Shown here: piece after piece, positions 15,787 through 24,922 of the stretch
Layout of the letters: each line of letters starts with the position of its first letter
How positions within the stretch are numbered: the stretch's first letter is position 1
From: Gluconobacter frateurii
Lineage (GTDB): Bacteria; Pseudomonadota; Alphaproteobacteria; Acetobacterales; Acetobacteraceae
Assembly (NCBI RefSeq): GCF_002723955.1
Contig: NZ_BEWN01000002.1
Span: forward strand, 310,001 to 374,000
DNA length: 64,000 nucleotides
Direction: 5' to 3'
Notes under the pieces: model-generated
Told to the model about the DNA's origin: nothing
Databases searched by the model: none
The model's input: the letters and a program-made list of their open reading frames with translations, nothing else
Program-made: the position numbers and the translations under genes

Positions 15787-16683
15787 ATGCCTGATGCAAC
15801 AATGGCTGAGCAGGTCTCAAAGAAACCTGGTTTTATTGCCGCCCTCGATCAAAGCGGCGGATCAACGCCCAAAGCTCTCGCACAATATGGCATTGGCCCC
15901 GATGCCTATTCCAATGACGCAGACATGTTCCGACTGATGCACGAAATGCGGGTCCGGATTATCACGTCTCCAGCTTTTCAGAGTCATGAGGTTCTGGCCG
16001 CAATCCTGTTTGAGAAAACCATGGATGGCACGGTCGGAGATGTCCCTGTTCCAACCTATCTGTGGAAAAACTGCGGCATTGTCCCGTTCCTGAAGATCGA
16101 CAAAGGCCTGGAAGAGGAAAAGGATGGCGCTCAGTTGATGAAGCCCATTCCCGGTCTGGATACTCTTCTGGAGCGTGCGGCCAAACTGGGCGTGTACGGA
16201 ACCAAGGAACGGTCAGTGATCCGTCTGGCCAATCCCGGAGCGATCAAGGCGATCGTTCAGCAGCAGTACGATATTGCCGCTCAGGTTGCGTCTCATGGCC
16301 TGGTTCCCATTATGGAGCCCGAGGTCCTCGTGAAAAGTCCTGAGAAAGCAGAGGCTGAGGCCATTCTCGCTAAGGAACTGGCCCTTGGTCTGGATGCGCT
16401 GCCTGGTGATTATCCGATCATGCTGAAGGTCACGATCCCTGAAAAGGCAGACCTGTATGCAGACCTGATGAAGCACCCCCGGATGCAGCGTGTCGTCGCC
16501 CTGTCAGGTGGTTATCCGCTGGATCAGGCCTGCCAGAAGCTTAAGGCCAATCACGGCATGATCGCCAGTTTCTCCCGTGCGCTCGTGGACGATCTGCGCG
16601 TGTCCCAGTCCGATCAGGAGTTCAATGCGATCCTGAGCAAAGTAGTGGACCGGATTTACGACGCTTCGGTCAACAAGGCCTGA
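15787..16683 (+). CDS. fda: Fructose-bisphosphate aldolase, class I
   Basis: 298 residues starting MPDATMAEQVSKKPGFIAALDQSGGSTPKAL, matching the bacterial class I aldolase like the staphylococcal one; the Schiff-base Lys is in PIMLKVTIPEKADLY (about residue 210) and the SGGYP phosphate loop follows. Cleaves or joins fructose-1,6-bisphosphate in the cytoplasm without metal. AAGGA lies about ten bases before ATG 15787; a GTG three codons upstream is an alternative. Followed by its own hairpin terminator. Gluconobacter has an incomplete glycolysis, so the enzyme probably serves gluconeogenesis or triose recycling; that is inference. Confidence 0.92.
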   Translation: MPDATMAEQVSKKPGFIAALDQSGGSTPKALAQYGIGPDAYSNDADMFRLMHEMRVRIITSPAFQSHEVLAAILFEKTMDGTVGDVPVPTYLWKNCGIVPFLKIDKGLEEEKDGAQLMKPIPGLDTLLERAAKLGVYGTKERSVIRLANPGAIKAIVQQQYDIAAQVASHGLVPIMEPEVLVKSPEKAEAEAILAKELALGLDALPGDYPIMLKVTIPEKADLYADLMKHPRMQRVVALSGGYPLDQACQKLKANHGMIASFSRALVDDLRVSQSDQEFNAILSKVVDRIYDASVNKA

Positions 16684-16691
16684 AGCAGTCC

Positions 16692-16721
16692 AGAGGCCTG
16701 CGTCAGTACAGGCCTCTTTTC
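16692..16721 (+). terminator. Terminator after aldolase gene
   Basis: Stem AGAGGCCTG/CAGGCCTCT with eight-base loop followed by TTTT, nine bases after the stop codon. Confidence 0.85.
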
Positions 16722-16751
16722 GTTTTCCGAAAAGCCTGAAGGATACGGGAT

Positions 16752-17318
16752 ATGAACACGCCCACGCTCTGGCTCATCCGGCATGGTGAAACGGACTGGA
16801 CCGTCAGCGGCCAGCACACAGGCCGAACGGACATTCCCCTCACAGAAAATGGTCGGGAACAGGCACGCGCCCTGAAATCGCGTCTCGCAGATCAGACATT
16901 CGATCAAGTGTTTTGCAGTCCTCTTCAACGCGCTCGTGAAACCTGCGAACTGGCTGGGTTTGGTGCTCAGGCCCAGATGGAGCCTGACCTCACGGAATGG
17001 GATTACGGCGTTTATGAGGGGCGAACCTCCGCTGATATTCTCAAGGCCGAACCGGACTGGTCCTTATGGACATCCGATGTCCAGAACGGAGAAAATGCGG
17101 AACAGGTTCGAACAAGGGTTGGGCGTCTGCTTGATCGCCTTCTGACGCAGCAGGGTACGATTGCTCTGTTTGCGCATGGTCACATCCTGCGCAGCCTCAT
17201 CAGTATGTGGATGAGCAATGACGTCCGTCTGGGCGAGAATATTCTCCTTGATACAGCGTCTGTCTCTGTTCTGGGCTTTCAGCGTAACGCCCAGGTGCTG
17301 CGTAAACTGAATACCTGA
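16752..17318 (+). CDS. Histidine phosphatase (phosphoglycerate mutase-like)
   Basis: 188 residues with the branch-1 histidine phosphatase motif LIRHGETDW at the N-terminus, the Arg in SPLQRARETCELAG, the acid in EWDYGVYEGRT and the second His in FAHGHILRSL. The phospho-His mechanism removes phosphate from small molecules or nucleotides; members include alpha-ribazole phosphatase and sugar-phosphate phosphatases, and the substrate is not readable here. EWDYGxYEG is common in proteins annotated as acid or sugar phosphatases. Own reading unit after the aldolase terminator. Confidence 0.88.
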   Translation: MNTPTLWLIRHGETDWTVSGQHTGRTDIPLTENGREQARALKSRLADQTFDQVFCSPLQRARETCELAGFGAQAQMEPDLTEWDYGVYEGRTSADILKAEPDWSLWTSDVQNGENAEQVRTRVGRLLDRLLTQQGTIALFAHGHILRSLISMWMSNDVRLGENILLDTASVSVLGFQRNAQVLRKLNT

Positions 17319-17462
17319 AAACCCGTCTGAAATTTTTCGTGCTCCCTGTGCGGATGGCGTTTTGCGTCTTAGTGTCAGGGCGCAGGATCGTCTCTTGGCT
17401 GGTATTGGGTAGGCAGACAGCCTCCCTGTCATCAAGAGCAGTTAATGATGGTGGAGCTGTTC

Positions 17463-18614
17463 ATGATTATTTCTTCCGCAACGGATTACAGAGAAGCAGC
17501 CCGCCGTCGCCTGCCCCCTTTTCTGTTCCAATACATTGATGGCGGGTCCTACGCAGAACAGACAATGCGCCGGAATATCTCGGATCTGGCCGATATTGCC
17601 CTGCGTCAGCGCATTCTGAAAAACGTCTCCGCTCTTAACACAGGTACGGAACTGTTCGGGCGCAAACTCAATATTCCTGCCGCTCTGGCTCCCGTTGGCC
17701 TGACAGGTATGTATGCGCGCAGAGGTGAGGTACAGGCTGCCCGCGCGGCGGCAAGAAAGGGCATTCCTTTCACCCTGTCGACCGTCTCGGTCTGCCCGAT
17801 TGAAGAAGTTCAGGGACGTAGCCCTGTTCCCATCTGGTTCCAGCTTTACGTGCTGAAAGATCGGGGCTTCATGAAGAACGCCTTGGAACGCGCTAAAGCC
17901 GCTGGCATTACCACACTGGTCTTTACGGTAGATATGCCAACGCCGGGAGCCCGTTATCGCGATGCGCACTCAGGGATGTCCGGTCCGAACGCAGCGATCC
18001 GGCGTTACGTGCAGGCTATGACGCATCCCATCTGGGCCTGGGATGTTGGCGTGCGTGGCAGGCCGCATGATTTGGGCAATATCTCCCGCTATCGGGGTAA
18101 TCCGACCAAGCTCGAAGATTATATCGGCTGGCTCGCCAATAATTTCGACCCGTCCATCAGTTGGAAAGATCTGGAATGGATCCGTGACTACTGGGACGGC
18201 CCCATGGTCATCAAAGGTATTCTCGACCCCAAAGATGCCAAAGATGCGGTCCGGTTCGGTGCTGATGGGATCGTTGTCTCCAACCATGGTGGCCGTCAGT
18301 TGGACGGTGTGCTCTCAAGCGCCCGCGCACTCCCGCCGATAGCAGAGGCCGTTAAAGGAGAGCTGAAAATTCTGGCAGATTCCGGCATTAGATCGGGGCT
18401 GGATATCGCCCGAATGGTTGCAATGGGGGCGGACGCCGTTCTGCTTGGCCGTGCCTTTGTCTACGCTCTCGCTGCGGGTGGGCAGAAGGGCGTGGAGAAC
18501 CTGCTCGACATTATGGAGAAGGAGCTTCGCGTCGCCATGACCCTTACGGGTGCGAGTGCTATTTCAGATCTGACGTCAGAAAGCTTGGCGCGTCTGGCTC
18601 CGGAATTTGGTTGA
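17463..18614 (+). CDS. lldD: L-lactate dehydrogenase, FMN and quinone-linked
   Basis: Start at ATG 17463, seven bases after GGAG, giving [30 protein letters not shown], which lines up with E. coli LldD. Oxidises L-lactate to pyruvate and passes electrons through FMN to membrane quinone. Active-site His/Arg in [13 protein letters not shown] and the FMN phosphate site [28 protein letters not shown] are present. 383 residues. A tail of about ten residues shorter than E. coli is not significant. Alternative alpha-hydroxy acids cannot be excluded. Confidence 0.93.
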   Translation: MIISSATDYREAARRRLPPFLFQYIDGGSYAEQTMRRNISDLADIALRQRILKNVSALNTGTELFGRKLNIPAALAPVGLTGMYARRGEVQAARAAARKGIPFTLSTVSVCPIEEVQGRSPVPIWFQLYVLKDRGFMKNALERAKAAGITTLVFTVDMPTPGARYRDAHSGMSGPNAAIRRYVQAMTHPIWAWDVGVRGRPHDLGNISRYRGNPTKLEDYIGWLANNFDPSISWKDLEWIRDYWDGPMVIKGILDPKDAKDAVRFGADGIVVSNHGGRQLDGVLSSARALPPIAEAVKGELKILADSGIRSGLDIARMVAMGADAVLLGRAFVYALAAGGQKGVENLLDIMEKELRVAMTLTGASAISDLTSESLARLAPEFG

Positions 18615-18702
18615 ATTTTTTTCTGTTAATTGTGGTCTAGATTACTGAGTTGTTCCAAATCATACTTCTTACAACTCAGTATTTCTTTTGAAAAAAATCT
18701 TC

Positions 18703-19554
18703 TTAAAAATCTGCATCGATAATGGTCTGTTCAAGATAAGGCATAATATTTGAAAAATACGAATATTTCTCGCAATATTTTTTCTCAGCCATGTAGGGCC
18801 TATCGAGCATTTGTAATGTCGCTATTCCCAAATTTTCATCGCTGTCGTTTATGGAAACGAAGGTATCACTCCCCCCGTATTGAACAGAAGGATGCAACCG
18901 GTAGCAATCAAATAATTGATAGATGTGAATTATTGACCGAGAAGAAAGTAGCTTGGTAGATTCGAGTTTGTATTTTTCACAAAGCTCTTCCCGTATGATT
19001 TTTCCATTTTCATTTGTTTGTTGGGAAATTTGTTTTCTATAATCTTCTGGCAATTTTCCGTCTATTTTCTGAGAAGTGTGATCGCTGGCTTTAGAGAGTG
19101 CAAGACGAATATATGCACCTAGATCAATATTTGACATGGGCAATGGTTGATACATCAAAGGTGTATTGGGGTCAGTTGTTGATGTCCCAGTAGCCCACTG
19201 AAAGCTATAAAAACATTTCTTTGATCGGACTAGAGTAATATGCTTCAGTTCAGGAGGTATTTCCCATGTTTTAAATGGGTTAAGAATTGAAGATTTCTCT
19301 GGTCTGGAAACTAAATCGTATTTGCTGAGATCTACAGGCCAGCCATACTCATACCATTTCCCATTTTTTCGTTTATATGCGATCCAGGCAATTCTTCGAG
19401 AGCCAGAACCAACACTATAAAAACCTAATACCAGGGCAGGTCGCCGTTGAAGAAAATATGGCCCTAGCGTATTTCTGGAAATTTCTGAGGTTGCTGCATC
19501 AACAACAGATTGCTTCGCCCGGATCAAATCACCAACTAAAAAATTATCGTTCAT
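18703..19554 (-). CDS. AT-rich orphan gene, possible PemK/MazF-like SH3 fold
   Basis: A 283-residue protein of much lower GC than its neighbours. N-terminal part reads like a PemK/MazF barrel: FLVGDLIRAKQ, RRPALVLGFY, RIAWIAYKRK, then DLSKYDL and SSILNPFKTWEIP, as in toxins that start GDxV...RPALVL. The C-terminal half is unlike anything I recognise and no antitoxin-sized gene is next to it. Length is more than twice a normal PemK. Base composition and lack of operon partners indicate horizontal gain. Function unknown; a toxin-like RNA-binding fold is only a suggestion. Confidence 0.5.
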   Translation of the reverse strand: MNDNFLVGDLIRAKQSVVDAATSEISRNTLGPYFLQRRPALVLGFYSVGSGSRRIAWIAYKRKNGKWYEYGWPVDLSKYDLVSRPEKSSILNPFKTWEIPPELKHITLVRSKKCFYSFQWATGTSTTDPNTPLMYQPLPMSNIDLGAYIRLALSKASDHTSQKIDGKLPEDYRKQISQQTNENGKIIREELCEKYKLESTKLLSSRSIIHIYQLFDCYRLHPSVQYGGSDTFVSINDSDENLGIATLQMLDRPYMAEKKYCEKYSYFSNIMPYLEQTIIDADF

Positions 19555-19680
19555 GTGGTTTTTCCTAATTCTATAATTAGACTTGAAACTGATGAGGTAA
19601 TGTTAATAAGGTTTGTGCATTTTTCAATTATACTTTGTTCATGTTTGATTTTTTATTATGATATATGTCTATTTATTGAG

Positions 19681-19848
19681 GTGATGGAAATTACTATTGC
19701 ATGTCGGATTAAAGGTAATTCTTTTGTAGAATCACTTATAATGAGAAAAATAGGTATGGAATACGAAGAATGTAAATATCCTTCTTTCAGAAGGGTGTTT
19801 TATAAGGCAGCGAAAGCAGAAGACCCTTTAAAAAAGATAGGACATTAG
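19681..19848 (+). pseudogene. Possible remnant of a GNAT acetyltransferase, 3' end only
   Basis: The open frame from GTG 19681 or ATG 19684 encodes about 55 residues with a GNAT-like C-terminal motif: RIKGNSFVESLIMRKIGMEYE, compare the usual NxxSxrvxEKlGM. No upstream acetyl-CoA binding part is found in frame; upstream the same frame is only hydrophobic AT-rich residues. The rest of the 19555-19896 gap holds nothing else except the dnaJ terminator. May be noise in AT-rich DNA. Confidence 0.3.
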
Positions 19849-19860
19849 CAATTGTGTCAA

Positions 19861-19890
19861 AAAAACCCCTCCGTTTCGGGAGGGGTTTTT
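19861..19890 (-). terminator. Terminator of the dnaK-dnaJ unit
   Basis: Stem AAAAACCCCTCC/GGGAGGGGTTTTT around TTTC, with T-run on the minus strand; starts seven bases after the dnaJ stop. Confidence 0.9.
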
Positions 19891-19896
19891 CCGTCA

Positions 19897-21015
19897 TTAG
19901 CGACCTTCGAAGAAATCACGGACCTTGGCAAAGAATCCGCTGTTTTCGGGGCTGGCTTTGGTGTGATCGTCTCCTGCTTCCTTCTCGAATTCTTCAAGAA
20001 GTTCACGCTGGCGTTTGGTTAGATGGTGAGGTGTTTCCACCGAAACCTGAATATACATGTCACCACGGGCCGAGGAACGCAGCACAGAGAAGCCCTTGCC
20101 GCGAAGGCGGAAGGTTTCGCCCGTTTGCGTTCCAGCCGGGATGCGGACACGGCTGCGGCTGCCATCAATGACGGGCACTTCCACTTCCGTCCCAAGTGCA
20201 GCCTGCGTCATGCGCAGCGGAACGCGGCAGTAGATATTGGCGCCATCACGCTGGAAGATGTCATGCGACAGAACCGCGACATGCACATACAAATCGCCGG
20301 GCTGTACGCCTTCGCCACCGGCCTCGCCGCGGCCGGCCATGCGGATACGCGTGCCGTCTTCGACGCCCGCCGGGATCTCGATCTTGAGCGTCTCAGTCTT
20401 GGCTTGTGTGCCGGAACCCTGGCAGGATTTGCATGGATTGCGGACTGTACGGCCAGAGCCGTTACAGGTCGGGCAGGGGCGTTCCACAAGGAAGAAGCCC
20501 TGCTGAGCCCGAACCTTGCCCGCACCATGACAGGTTGCACATGTCGTGCTGCCACCGCCCGCGTCCGCGGAGCCTGACCCATGGCAGGACTCACAGGCAA
20601 CACGCGTCCGGACTTCAACATCCTTGGTCACGCCGGAGAAGGCTTCGGTCAGGCTGATCTCGACCTGAACCTGAACGTCAGCGCCGGTGCGACGTCCACC
20701 GCCACGGCGGCCGCCCATCATGTCGCCAAACATCTGGTCAAAGATATCGCCCAGTCCGCCGGCACCAAAGCCGCCGAAACCGCCGCCGCCACCCATTCCG
20801 CCCATACCACCATCAAAGGCGGCATGCTTCTGATCGTCCTTCAGGACTTCGTAGGCTTCGTTGATTTCCTTGAATTTCAGCTCGGCTGTTTCGTCTCCCG
20901 GATTACGATCCGGATGATAGCGCATGGCCTGCTTGCGGAAAGCTTTCTTCAGCTCATCCGCAGACGCTGTGCGCGAAACTTCGAGGCTTTCGTAATAGTC
21001 GATCTTCGTGGCCAT
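19897..21015 (-). CDS. dnaJ: Chaperone DnaJ
   Basis: Start at ATG 21015 giving [18 protein letters not shown]; the longer frame adds ten non-conserved residues. J domain with HPD ([11 protein letters not shown]), Gly-rich linker (about 72-105, [19 protein letters not shown]), four zinc motifs [24 protein letters not shown] and CKSCQGSG, then the substrate-binding C-terminal domains. 372 residues. Co-chaperone that delivers clients and stimulates DnaK ATPase. Follows dnaK after 118 bases that contain hairpins. Confidence 0.97.
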   Translation of the reverse strand: MATKIDYYESLEVSRTASADELKKAFRKQAMRYHPDRNPGDETAELKFKEINEAYEVLKDDQKHAAFDGGMGGMGGGGGFGGFGAGGLGDIFDQMFGDMMGGRRGGGRRTGADVQVQVEISLTEAFSGVTKDVEVRTRVACESCHGSGSADAGGGSTTCATCHGAGKVRAQQGFFLVERPCPTCNGSGRTVRNPCKSCQGSGTQAKTETLKIEIPAGVEDGTRIRMAGRGEAGGEGVQPGDLYVHVAVLSHDIFQRDGANIYCRVPLRMTQAALGTEVEVPVIDGSRSRVRIPAGTQTGETFRLRGKGFSVLRSSARGDMYIQVSVETPHHLTKRQRELLEEFEKEAGDDHTKASPENSGFFAKVRDFFEGR

Positions 21016-21094
21016 GATCGGTCCTTGTCTGAGGGCCGGAAACAAGAACGGCGCCCACCCCCTTGCGGGAACGGGCGCCCTTCGGAAAACAGGT

Positions 21095-21119
21095 CAGGTG
21101 GGGCGGGAAGCCCCACCTG
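21095..21119 (-). terminator. Hairpin between dnaK and dnaJ
   Basis: Perfect 10-bp stem CAGGTGGGGC/GCCCCACCTG with five-base loop, not followed by a T-run. A further repeat GGCGCCC/GGGCGCC (about 21050-21079) lies between it and dnaJ. More likely a processing or partial termination element than a full terminator. Confidence 0.55.
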
Positions 21120-21133
21120 GGGAAGTCACCCGA

Positions 21134-23035
21134 TCAGTGCTTCTTGCTGTCGTCGACGTCTTCAAAGTCGGCGTCAACAACGTTTTCGTCCTTAGCTTCT
21201 GCACCGGCAGCTTCACTGCCCTGCTGGGCTTGTTCTGCCTGATACATGGCCTGACCGACCTTCATGGCAACCTGCGTCAGACGCTCGCTGGCGCTCTTCA
21301 GCGTTTCAGCGTTGTCGCCGCCCAGAGCTTCACGAGCTGCTGCGATTGCAGCTTCAGCTTCAGTCTTGTCAGCCGCCGGAACCTTGTCGCCACCTTCCGT
21401 GAGAGACTTCTCAGTCTGGTGGATCATGCTCTCGGTGCTGTTGCGCAGCTCAACCAGTTCACGCTTGGCCTTGTCGGCAGAAGCGTTGGCTTCAGCTTCC
21501 TTGACCATACGATCGATGTCACCATCGGACAGACCGCCAGAAGCCTGGATCTTGATCTGCTGTTCCTTGTTCGTCGCCTTGTCCTTGGCGGACACGTTGA
21601 CGATACCGTTGGCATCGATGTCGAACGTGACTTCGATCTGCGGAACGCCACGCGGTGCCGGAGCAATGCCCTGCAGGTCGAAGTTGCCAAGCAGCTTGTT
21701 ATCGGCTGCCATCTCACGTTCGCCCTGATAGACCTTGATGGTCACAGCGTTCTGGTTGTCTTCAGCCGTGGAGAAGGTCTGGCTCTTCTTGGTCGGGATC
21801 GTCGTGTTGCGGTCGATCAGACGGGTGAACACGCCACCCAGCGTTTCGATACCCAGCGACAGCGGCGTCACGTCGAGGAGCAGAACGTCCTTCACGTCAC
21901 CCTTCAGGACAGCGCCCTGAACGGCTGCACCGATAGCGACCACTTCGTCAGGGTTGACGTTGCGAGCCGGATCCTTACCGAAGAATTCCTTAACCGTCTC
22001 AATGACCTTCGGCATACGGGTCATACCGCCAACGAGAATGACTTCGTCGATCTCGCTCGTGGACACGCCAGCATCCTTGATGGCCGAACGGCATGGGCCA
22101 AGCGTACGCTGAACCAGATCATCAACCAGGCTTTCCAGCTTTGCGCGGGACAGCTTGACGACAAGGTGCTTCGGGCCGGATGCATCAGCCGTGATGAACG
22201 GCAGGTTGATCTCTGTTTCCTTGGAGGAAGACAGCTCGATCTTGGCCTTCTCAGCGGCTTCCTTCAGGCGCTGCAGGGCGAGCTTGTCACCTCGCAGGTC
22301 AATGCCCTGATCCTTCTTGAACTCGTCAGCCAGGAAGTCGATGATGCGGTTGTCGAAGTCTTCACCGCCCAGGAACGTATCACCGTTCGTGGACTTCACT
22401 TCGATCACGCCATCAGAGATCTCAAGGATGGAAACGTCGAACGTACCACCACCAAGGTCATACACGGCCACCGTGCCGGAATCGCGCTTTCCAAGGCCGT
22501 AAGCCAGCGCAGCAGCTGTCGGCTCGTTGATGATACGCAGGACTTCGAGGCCTGCAATCTTGCCGGCATCACGCGTTGCCTGACGCTGTGCATCGTTGAA
22601 GTAGGCCGGAACCGTGATGACGGCCTGGGTGACCGTCTCGCCGAGGTAAGCCTCAGCCGTTTCCTTCATCTTGCCGAGAACGAATGCGGAAATCTGGGAC
22701 GGGGCGTAATTTTCGCCACGGGCGCGAACCCATGCGTCGCCGTTGTCGCCCTTGACGATCTCGTAAGGGACCATGCCCTTGTCCTTGGCGACGGTCGGGT
22801 CGTCATAACGACGGCCGATCAGACGCTTGACGGCATACAGGGTATTGGTTGGGTTTGTAACAGCCTGACGCTTCGCGGCCTGTCCGACAAGACGCTCACC
22901 GTTTTCGGTGAATGCGACCATGGACGGCGTCGTGCGTGCACCTTCGCTGTTTTCAATAACGCGGGTCTCGTCGCCTTCACGCACTGCAACGCAGGAGTTG
23001 GTCGTGCCGAGGTCAATACCGATGACTTTGCTCAT
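21134..23035 (-). CDS. dnaK: Chaperone DnaK (Hsp70)
   Basis: ATP-driven folding chaperone. Begins [18 protein letters not shown]; phosphate motifs [15 protein letters not shown] and [12 protein letters not shown] are present; substrate domain around [15 protein letters not shown]-terminal tail ends in acidic EDVDDSKKH. 633 residues. A sigma-32-like promoter stands about 105 bases upstream and dnaJ follows on the same strand. Secure. Confidence 0.98.
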   Translation of the reverse strand: MSKVIGIDLGTTNSCVAVREGDETRVIENSEGARTTPSMVAFTENGERLVGQAAKRQAVTNPTNTLYAVKRLIGRRYDDPTVAKDKGMVPYEIVKGDNGDAWVRARGENYAPSQISAFVLGKMKETAEAYLGETVTQAVITVPAYFNDAQRQATRDAGKIAGLEVLRIINEPTAAALAYGLGKRDSGTVAVYDLGGGTFDVSILEISDGVIEVKSTNGDTFLGGEDFDNRIIDFLADEFKKDQGIDLRGDKLALQRLKEAAEKAKIELSSSKETEINLPFITADASGPKHLVVKLSRAKLESLVDDLVQRTLGPCRSAIKDAGVSTSEIDEVILVGGMTRMPKVIETVKEFFGKDPARNVNPDEVVAIGAAVQGAVLKGDVKDVLLLDVTPLSLGIETLGGVFTRLIDRNTTIPTKKSQTFSTAEDNQNAVTIKVYQGEREMAADNKLLGNFDLQGIAPAPRGVPQIEVTFDIDANGIVNVSAKDKATNKEQQIKIQASGGLSDGDIDRMVKEAEANASADKAKRELVELRNSTESMIHQTEKSLTEGGDKVPAADKTEAEAAIAAAREALGGDNAETLKSASERLTQVAMKVGQAMYQAEQAQQGSEAAGAEAKDENVVDADFEDVDDSKKH

Positions 23036-23139
23036 GTACTTTCTGTCCTTTCAGCGGTTTACCTCGGCCCTGTCAGGCACCGGGGCAAACCCTTGTGACG
23101 TCAAATCCGAACCCTCACAGGCTCGTGTTTCCGTGTTCA

Positions 23140-23169
23140 AATCTAGGCAGGGCTGCAAAGTGTTTCAAG
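23140..23169 (-). promoter_or_regulatory. RpoH-type heat-shock promoter of dnaK
   Basis: On the minus strand CTTGAAA is followed, after 18 bases counted from CTTG, by CCTAGATTT. This resembles the alphaproteobacterial heat-shock consensus CTTG-N17/18-CYTATNT. Distance to the dnaK start is about 105 bases. Confidence 0.7.
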
Positions 23170-23271
23170 GCCTTGAGAGCAACATCTTTCATGAAAAATC
23201 CGCGTCCGTGGCACGAGGTGTAAGGATGTGGCTTCCGCTGACGCGCGGAATGGTTCAGTTTGCTTGCAGTC

Positions 23272-24390
23272 ATGCAAATTCATCTGACCTCCCGAGCCGC
23301 GATACTGGCTGCACTCACCTGTCTTTCCGCCTGCGGACCGATAGGGCCATCCAGGCTCCAGCGGGATGAACTGGAATACTCGCGTGCGCTCGGTGAGTCG
23401 CAGAAGCACGAGATGCTTCTGAATATCGTCCGGCTACGTTACGCCGATCCGCCGACATTCCTTGATACAACGCAGGTCATTGCGGGCTACAGTGTCTCAA
23501 AAAGCGTGAGTGGTGGGTTCTATGCCTATCCCGCCACAGCGGTCGGTAATTACCTTTTTGGTACTGGCACCATGACGGCAGGGGAAAGTCCAACCTTCAC
23601 CTATCAGCCGGTGACAGGTGAGCAATATGCTGAAAATGTCGTTCGACCGATTTCTCCCACAGTGATCATGCCACTCAGCCTTGGTGGGCTGCCTATCGAT
23701 ACGCTTCTGCGCCTGACGGCTCAGTCCATCGACGGACTGTCGAATGTGCGGGGTATCGGGGCTGGGGGCGGGTCTGTCCGATTTTATCTGCTCCTGCATG
23801 ATCTTCGGCAGCTTCAGATTGCCGGAGCAATGACCATTCGTATTACGACGGATGCGCCGCCGCCTTCTTCGGATGATTCGGGCAAGAAAAAGGGTTCTAA
23901 ATCTGACCCTGCGAGTAAGCAGGAACATTCCTATCTTGTGCTGTCCTCAACGTCGGACAGTAATTTGCTCGCTATCCAAGCGGAAGTCCGACGCCTTCTG
24001 CATCTCGATCCACATGTCGAGGAAGCGGAAATTGTCTATGGACCTTATCCAAAACACACGGGTCAGATTGCCATTCTGACGCGCTCGATGCTCGCTATGC
24101 TGACCCAGCTTGCTTATGAGGTCGAGGTTCCGGAAGAGGATATTAAAGCAGGGCGTACGCCTCCTACCATTAGTCAGGTTGGCATTGAAAACCGTCCTGA
24201 AGTAGTCATTCACTCAAGCCACAAAGTTCCTGAACGGCGGTATGCGGCCGTCGAATACAATGATATGTGGTTCTGGATTGATGAAAAAGATTTCCAGAGC
24301 AAGCTAGCTTTTACAATGGTGCAGGTATTAAGCGCTCTGGCAGCGACCAATCATACTGGTGGCGCGGTCGTCACAATCCCAGCTGGCTAA
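23272..24390 (+). CDS. Large lipoprotein of unknown function
   Basis: Start at ATG 23272, giving signal MQIHLTSRAAILAALTCLSAC with lipobox LSA-C and a Gly next, so an outer-membrane lipoprotein is expected. 372 residues. Conserved-looking segments: RALGESQKHEMLLNIVRLRYADPPTFLDT, GTMTAGESPTFTYQPVTGEQYAENVV, and near the end RYAAVEYNDMWFWIDEKDFQSKLAFTMVQVLSALA. A basic Ser/Lys-rich stretch lies near residues 196-215. I know similar uncharacterised lipoproteins in proteobacteria but no function. Divergent from dnaK; 151 bases before sldB, which it does not obviously join. Stands alone. Confidence 0.75.
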   Translation: MQIHLTSRAAILAALTCLSACGPIGPSRLQRDELEYSRALGESQKHEMLLNIVRLRYADPPTFLDTTQVIAGYSVSKSVSGGFYAYPATAVGNYLFGTGTMTAGESPTFTYQPVTGEQYAENVVRPISPTVIMPLSLGGLPIDTLLRLTAQSIDGLSNVRGIGAGGGSVRFYLLLHDLRQLQIAGAMTIRITTDAPPPSSDDSGKKKGSKSDPASKQEHSYLVLSSTSDSNLLAIQAEVRRLLHLDPHVEEAEIVYGPYPKHTGQIAILTRSMLAMLTQLAYEVEVPEEDIKAGRTPPTISQVGIENRPEVVIHSSHKVPERRYAAVEYNDMWFWIDEKDFQSKLAFTMVQVLSALAATNHTGGAVVTIPAG

Positions 24391-24541
24391 ACAGAATAGA
24401 CATTCTCTCCAGAAATAGTTCCGAACAAATTTTTGTTACCTTGAACACGGCTTTGTTAAGGCATTTCAAAACGAAGTTTTATGGACCTGGACTGAATATG
24501 GATTTACCGTCCCCAGTATTCAGTTTGGGAGGCATTCGGTT

Positions 24542-24922
24542 ATGCCAAATATTCAAGGCAACAGGACTCTTACGGAGTGGCTGACGCTGCTTCTGGGGGT
24601 CGTCATCCTTCTCGTGGGCCTGTTCTTCGTTATCGCGGGCGGTGACCTCGCGATGCTGGGCGGCTCAACCTACTATGTCCTCTGTGGCATCGTGCTGGTC
24701 GCCAGTGGCGTGTTCATGCTCATGGGGCGCACGCTCGGGGCATTCCTGTATCTCGCTGCTCTGGCCTACACCTGGGTCTGGTCCCTCTGGGAAGTCGGTT
24801 TTAGCCCCGTTGACCTTCTGCCCCGTGCTTTCGGCCCGACCATCCTCGGCATTCTCGTCGCCCTGACCATCCCGGTCCTGCGTCGCATGGAAAGCCGTCG
24901 TACTCTCAGAGGAGCCGTCTGA
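24542..24922 (+). CDS. sldB: PQQ polyol dehydrogenase small membrane subunit
   Basis: 126 residues with four hydrophobic helices (about 14-33, 40-60, 62-80, 97-113), as in the membrane domain of PQQ glucose dehydrogenase. It anchors SldA and is needed for its maturation and quinone link. GGGAGG lies nine bases before the ATG. Its TGA shares a base with the sldA ATG, giving fixed stoichiometry. Size and order sldB-sldA match Gluconobacter exactly. Confidence 0.95.
   Translation: MPNIQGNRTLTEWLTLLLGVVILLVGLFFVIAGGDLAMLGGSTYYVLCGIVLVASGVFMLMGRTLGAFLYLAALAYTWVWSLWEVGFSPVDLLPRAFGPTILGILVALTIPVLRRMESRRTLRGAV

Noticed and set aside
19555-19683. Longer gene from 19555 including the GNAT-like part
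   Set aside because: The first 40 residues are only hydrophobic AT-rich codons with no ribosome site or fold; kept only the C-terminal fragment as a weak remnant.
21008-23098. 696-codon open frame on the plus strand across dnaK
   Set aside because: Antisense shadow of a highly biased gene; no recognisable domain and it would overlap the dnaK promoter.
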